Shown: in pieces, positions 6,252-7,322 of the stretch
Layout: each line of letters starts with the position of its first letter
How positions within the stretch are numbered: the first letter of the stretch is position 1
Origin: an uncultured Allofournierella sp.
GTDB taxonomy: Bacteria > Bacillota > Clostridia > Oscillospirales > Ruminococcaceae
DNA length: 7,322 nt
Direction of reading: 5' to 3'
NCBI GenBank assembly: GCA_944382705.1
Contig: CALWNE010000047.1
Coordinates: forward strand, 1-7,322
Notes under the pieces: generated by a model
What the model was told of the DNA's origin: nothing
The model's input: the letters and a program-made list of their open reading frames with translations, nothing else
Databases searched by the model: none
Made by a program: the position numbers and the translations under genes

Positions 6252-6259
6252 CGGTCCCC

Positions 6260-7322
6260 ATCGAACAAAATGAACACCGCAGCATTCGTCGCTCTCCGTC
6301 CCCAACATCCGGAGGGCGCACTGTCAAACGGCCGCAAGCAGCCAAAACCGAGGGTTCCCGTACATTGGCCAGCCAGCGGCAGCCATCCAAGGGCGAGTCA
6401 TCCACTCCGCCCCCAAAGCCCCCAAAACCCAATCTGTTTGTGCGCATCGTCGCAGGCTTTTTCAAGCTGATTGCAGCCTGCATCTGCCTGGGTGTAATGG
6501 CTGTAAGCGTGGTGGCGGTTTTGGTAAGCCAATATGTGGTCAATGTGACAGCCAACGATAATTTGGACCTGGTCAACCTTAAACTGGCCCAGACCAGCAC
6601 CATCATGGCCCAGGACCACGATACCGGTGAATGGGTAGAGTATGCATCCCTGCACGATACCAACGACCGGGTATGGGTGGACTTGAGCGAGATTGAAACC
6701 AGCCCCTACCTGAAATGGGCCTTTATCTGCACGGAAGATAAGGACTTTTACGAGCACCATGGTGTAAGCATTAAGCGCACCATTGCGGCATTCGTAAACG
6801 AGTATACCCCCATTAAGCTGTTCAGCAGCCGGCAGGGCGCTTCTACTTTGGAGCAGCAGCTGGTAAAGAACATCACCAATGACGATAAGCAGGACGCCAT
6901 GCGCAAAATCCGAGAGATTTTCCGCGCCTGGGGCTTGGATAATCGTTATGATAAAGATACCATTTTGGAAGCCTATCTGAACACCATCAGCCTGACTGGC
7001 AACATTGGCGGTGTAAAGGCTGGTGCTATCCAGTACTTTGGCAAAAGTGATTTGGCCGAACTGTCTGCCGCAGAGTGTGCCAGCATTGCAGCCATTACCA
7101 AAAGCCCCAGTCAATACGATCCTTCCAAAAATCCCCAGGAGCATCTACGGCGGCGCAACCAGATGCTGAAGAATATGTGGGAGCAGGGAAAACTCACCCA
7201 GGCAGAGTATCAGGATGCTATCAATACCCCCCTGACCCTGGTGGAGGAAACCCAGGATACGGTAAATGCAAGCGGCATTAGCTCCTACTTTACCGATGCC
7301 GTATACACCACGCTGAAAAAGC
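6260..7322 (+). CDS. Class A penicillin-binding protein, 5' part (GT51 transglycosylase), cut by the window edge
   Basis: This is a bifunctional-type peptidoglycan synthase, truncated on the right; 354 residues are present and no stop is reached. Numbering from 6260: a basic, proline-rich cytoplasmic tail (1-57, ending PPPKPPKP), one membrane anchor (about 63-89), then the GT51 glycosyltransferase domain, which polymerises lipid II outside the membrane. Its motifs are EDKDFYEHHG (159-168, catalytic E159), GASTLEQQLVKN (193-204), RKIRE (215-219, E219) and ILEAYLN (235-241), followed by the usual AAECASIAAITKSPSQYDP stretch. A penicillin-binding transpeptidase domain would be expected past the edge. 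The start is uncertain. The best Shine-Dalgarno points to ATC at 6260. GTG at 6149 has GGAG nine bases upstream and an open frame, and TTG at 6365 would leave a shorter tail. The glycosyltransferase itself is not affected by this choice. The gene diverges from the surface-acylation cassette. Confidence 0.88.
   Translation, partial: MEQNEHRSIRRSPSPTSGGRTVKRPQAAKTEGSRTLASQRQPSKGESSTPPPKPPKPNLFVRIVAGFFKLIAACICLGVMAVSVVAVLVSQYVVNVTANDNLDLVNLKLAQTSTIMAQDHDTGEWVEYASLHDTNDRVWVDLSEIETSPYLKWAFICTEDKDFYEHHGVSIKRTIAAFVNEYTPIKLFSSRQGASTLEQQLVKNITNDDKQDAMRKIREIFRAWGLDNRYDKDTILEAYLNTISLTGNIGGVKAGAIQYFGKSDLAELSAAECASIAAITKSPSQYDPSKNPQEHLRRRNQMLKNMWEQGKLTQAEYQDAINTPLTLVEETQDTVNASGISSYFTDAVYTTLKK

Larger units (their letters stand above)
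5906..6259. other. Divergent intergenic region and leader
   Basis: About 350 bp lie between the lipoprotein start and the best-supported PBP ribosome site. The left part is A/T-rich with the leftward promoter at 5965-5993. The middle (6026-6052) has AGTTTA/TAAACT repeats. The right part has a rightward extended -10 promoter and then a G/C-rich leader of about 140 nt with two possible hairpins. The PBP reading frame stays open back to 6146, so part of the leader could be coding if translation starts at GTG 6149. Confidence 0.6.

Noticed and set aside
6270..6470. ATG frame starting at 6270, 18 bases after the strong Shine-Dalgarno
   Set aside because: The spacing is too long, and the frame is out of phase with the GT51 motifs and ends after 66 codons with low-complexity translation. 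It is a shadow of the PBP gene.
6398..7144. Minus-strand open frame of 248 codons opposite the PBP
   Set aside because: The plus strand in this stretch carries all GT51 motifs in order. The antisense frame shows no known family or start signal.

Overview
The window reads as chromosomal DNA of a low-to-mid GC Gram-positive anaerobe, most likely a Clostridia member of the Oscillospiraceae/Ruminococcaceae type. The grounds are strong AGGAG-type ribosome sites in front of almost every gene, U-tract hairpin terminators, a PhoP/PhoR-type regulator pair, a DUF4358 lipoprotein beside an MBOAT/DHHW pair, and roughly 50% GC by eye. This placement is an inference from gene content; no marker gene is present. 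I saw no tRNA, rRNA, insertion sequence, integrase, CRISPR array or other sign of a mobile island.

Layout. Positions 1-161 hold no supported gene but carry two hairpins with T-tracts. The minus strand from 2542 to 162 is a two-gene operon: an OmpR-family response regulator whose stop overlaps (ATGA) the start of a PhoR-like membrane histidine kinase. Its upstream region (2543-2754) carries a sigma-A-like -10 preceded by two TTTAC-type half-sites spaced 11 bp apart, which resembles a PhoP box and suggests autoregulation. A strong terminator at 2688-2724 separates this operon from the next one.

The minus strand from 5905 to 2755 encodes a surface-modification cassette: a small DUF4358 lipoprotein, then an MBOAT O-acyltransferase (TTG start), then a membrane-anchored DHHW/AlgJ-like SGNH-type protein. 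MBOAT plus DHHW resembles the AlgI/AlgJ arrangement, in which an acyl group is passed across the membrane and placed on an extracellular glycan. A good intrinsic terminator lies between the lipoprotein and the MBOAT gene, with only about 20 nt between its T-tract and the MBOAT start. MBOAT/DHHW expression therefore probably depends on read-through past a leaky terminator, or on a promoter inside the lipoprotein gene.

Positions 5906-6259 are a divergent intergenic region. A good promoter faces left toward the lipoprotein (TTGCAT-N17-TAAAAT). An extended -10 promoter faces right toward a class A penicillin-binding protein whose glycosyltransferase domain is complete but which runs off the right edge. 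That gene shows a full-match Shine-Dalgarno placed in front of an ATC codon instead of ATG/GTG/TTG, so its start is unusual or altered.

Taken together the window is an envelope neighbourhood: peptidoglycan polymerisation to the right, probable O-acylation of a cell-surface polymer in the middle, and a phosphate- or envelope-type two-component system to the left. Nothing here is a clearly new defence or mobile system. The least-described element is the DUF4358-MBOAT-DHHW cassette and its internal terminator.
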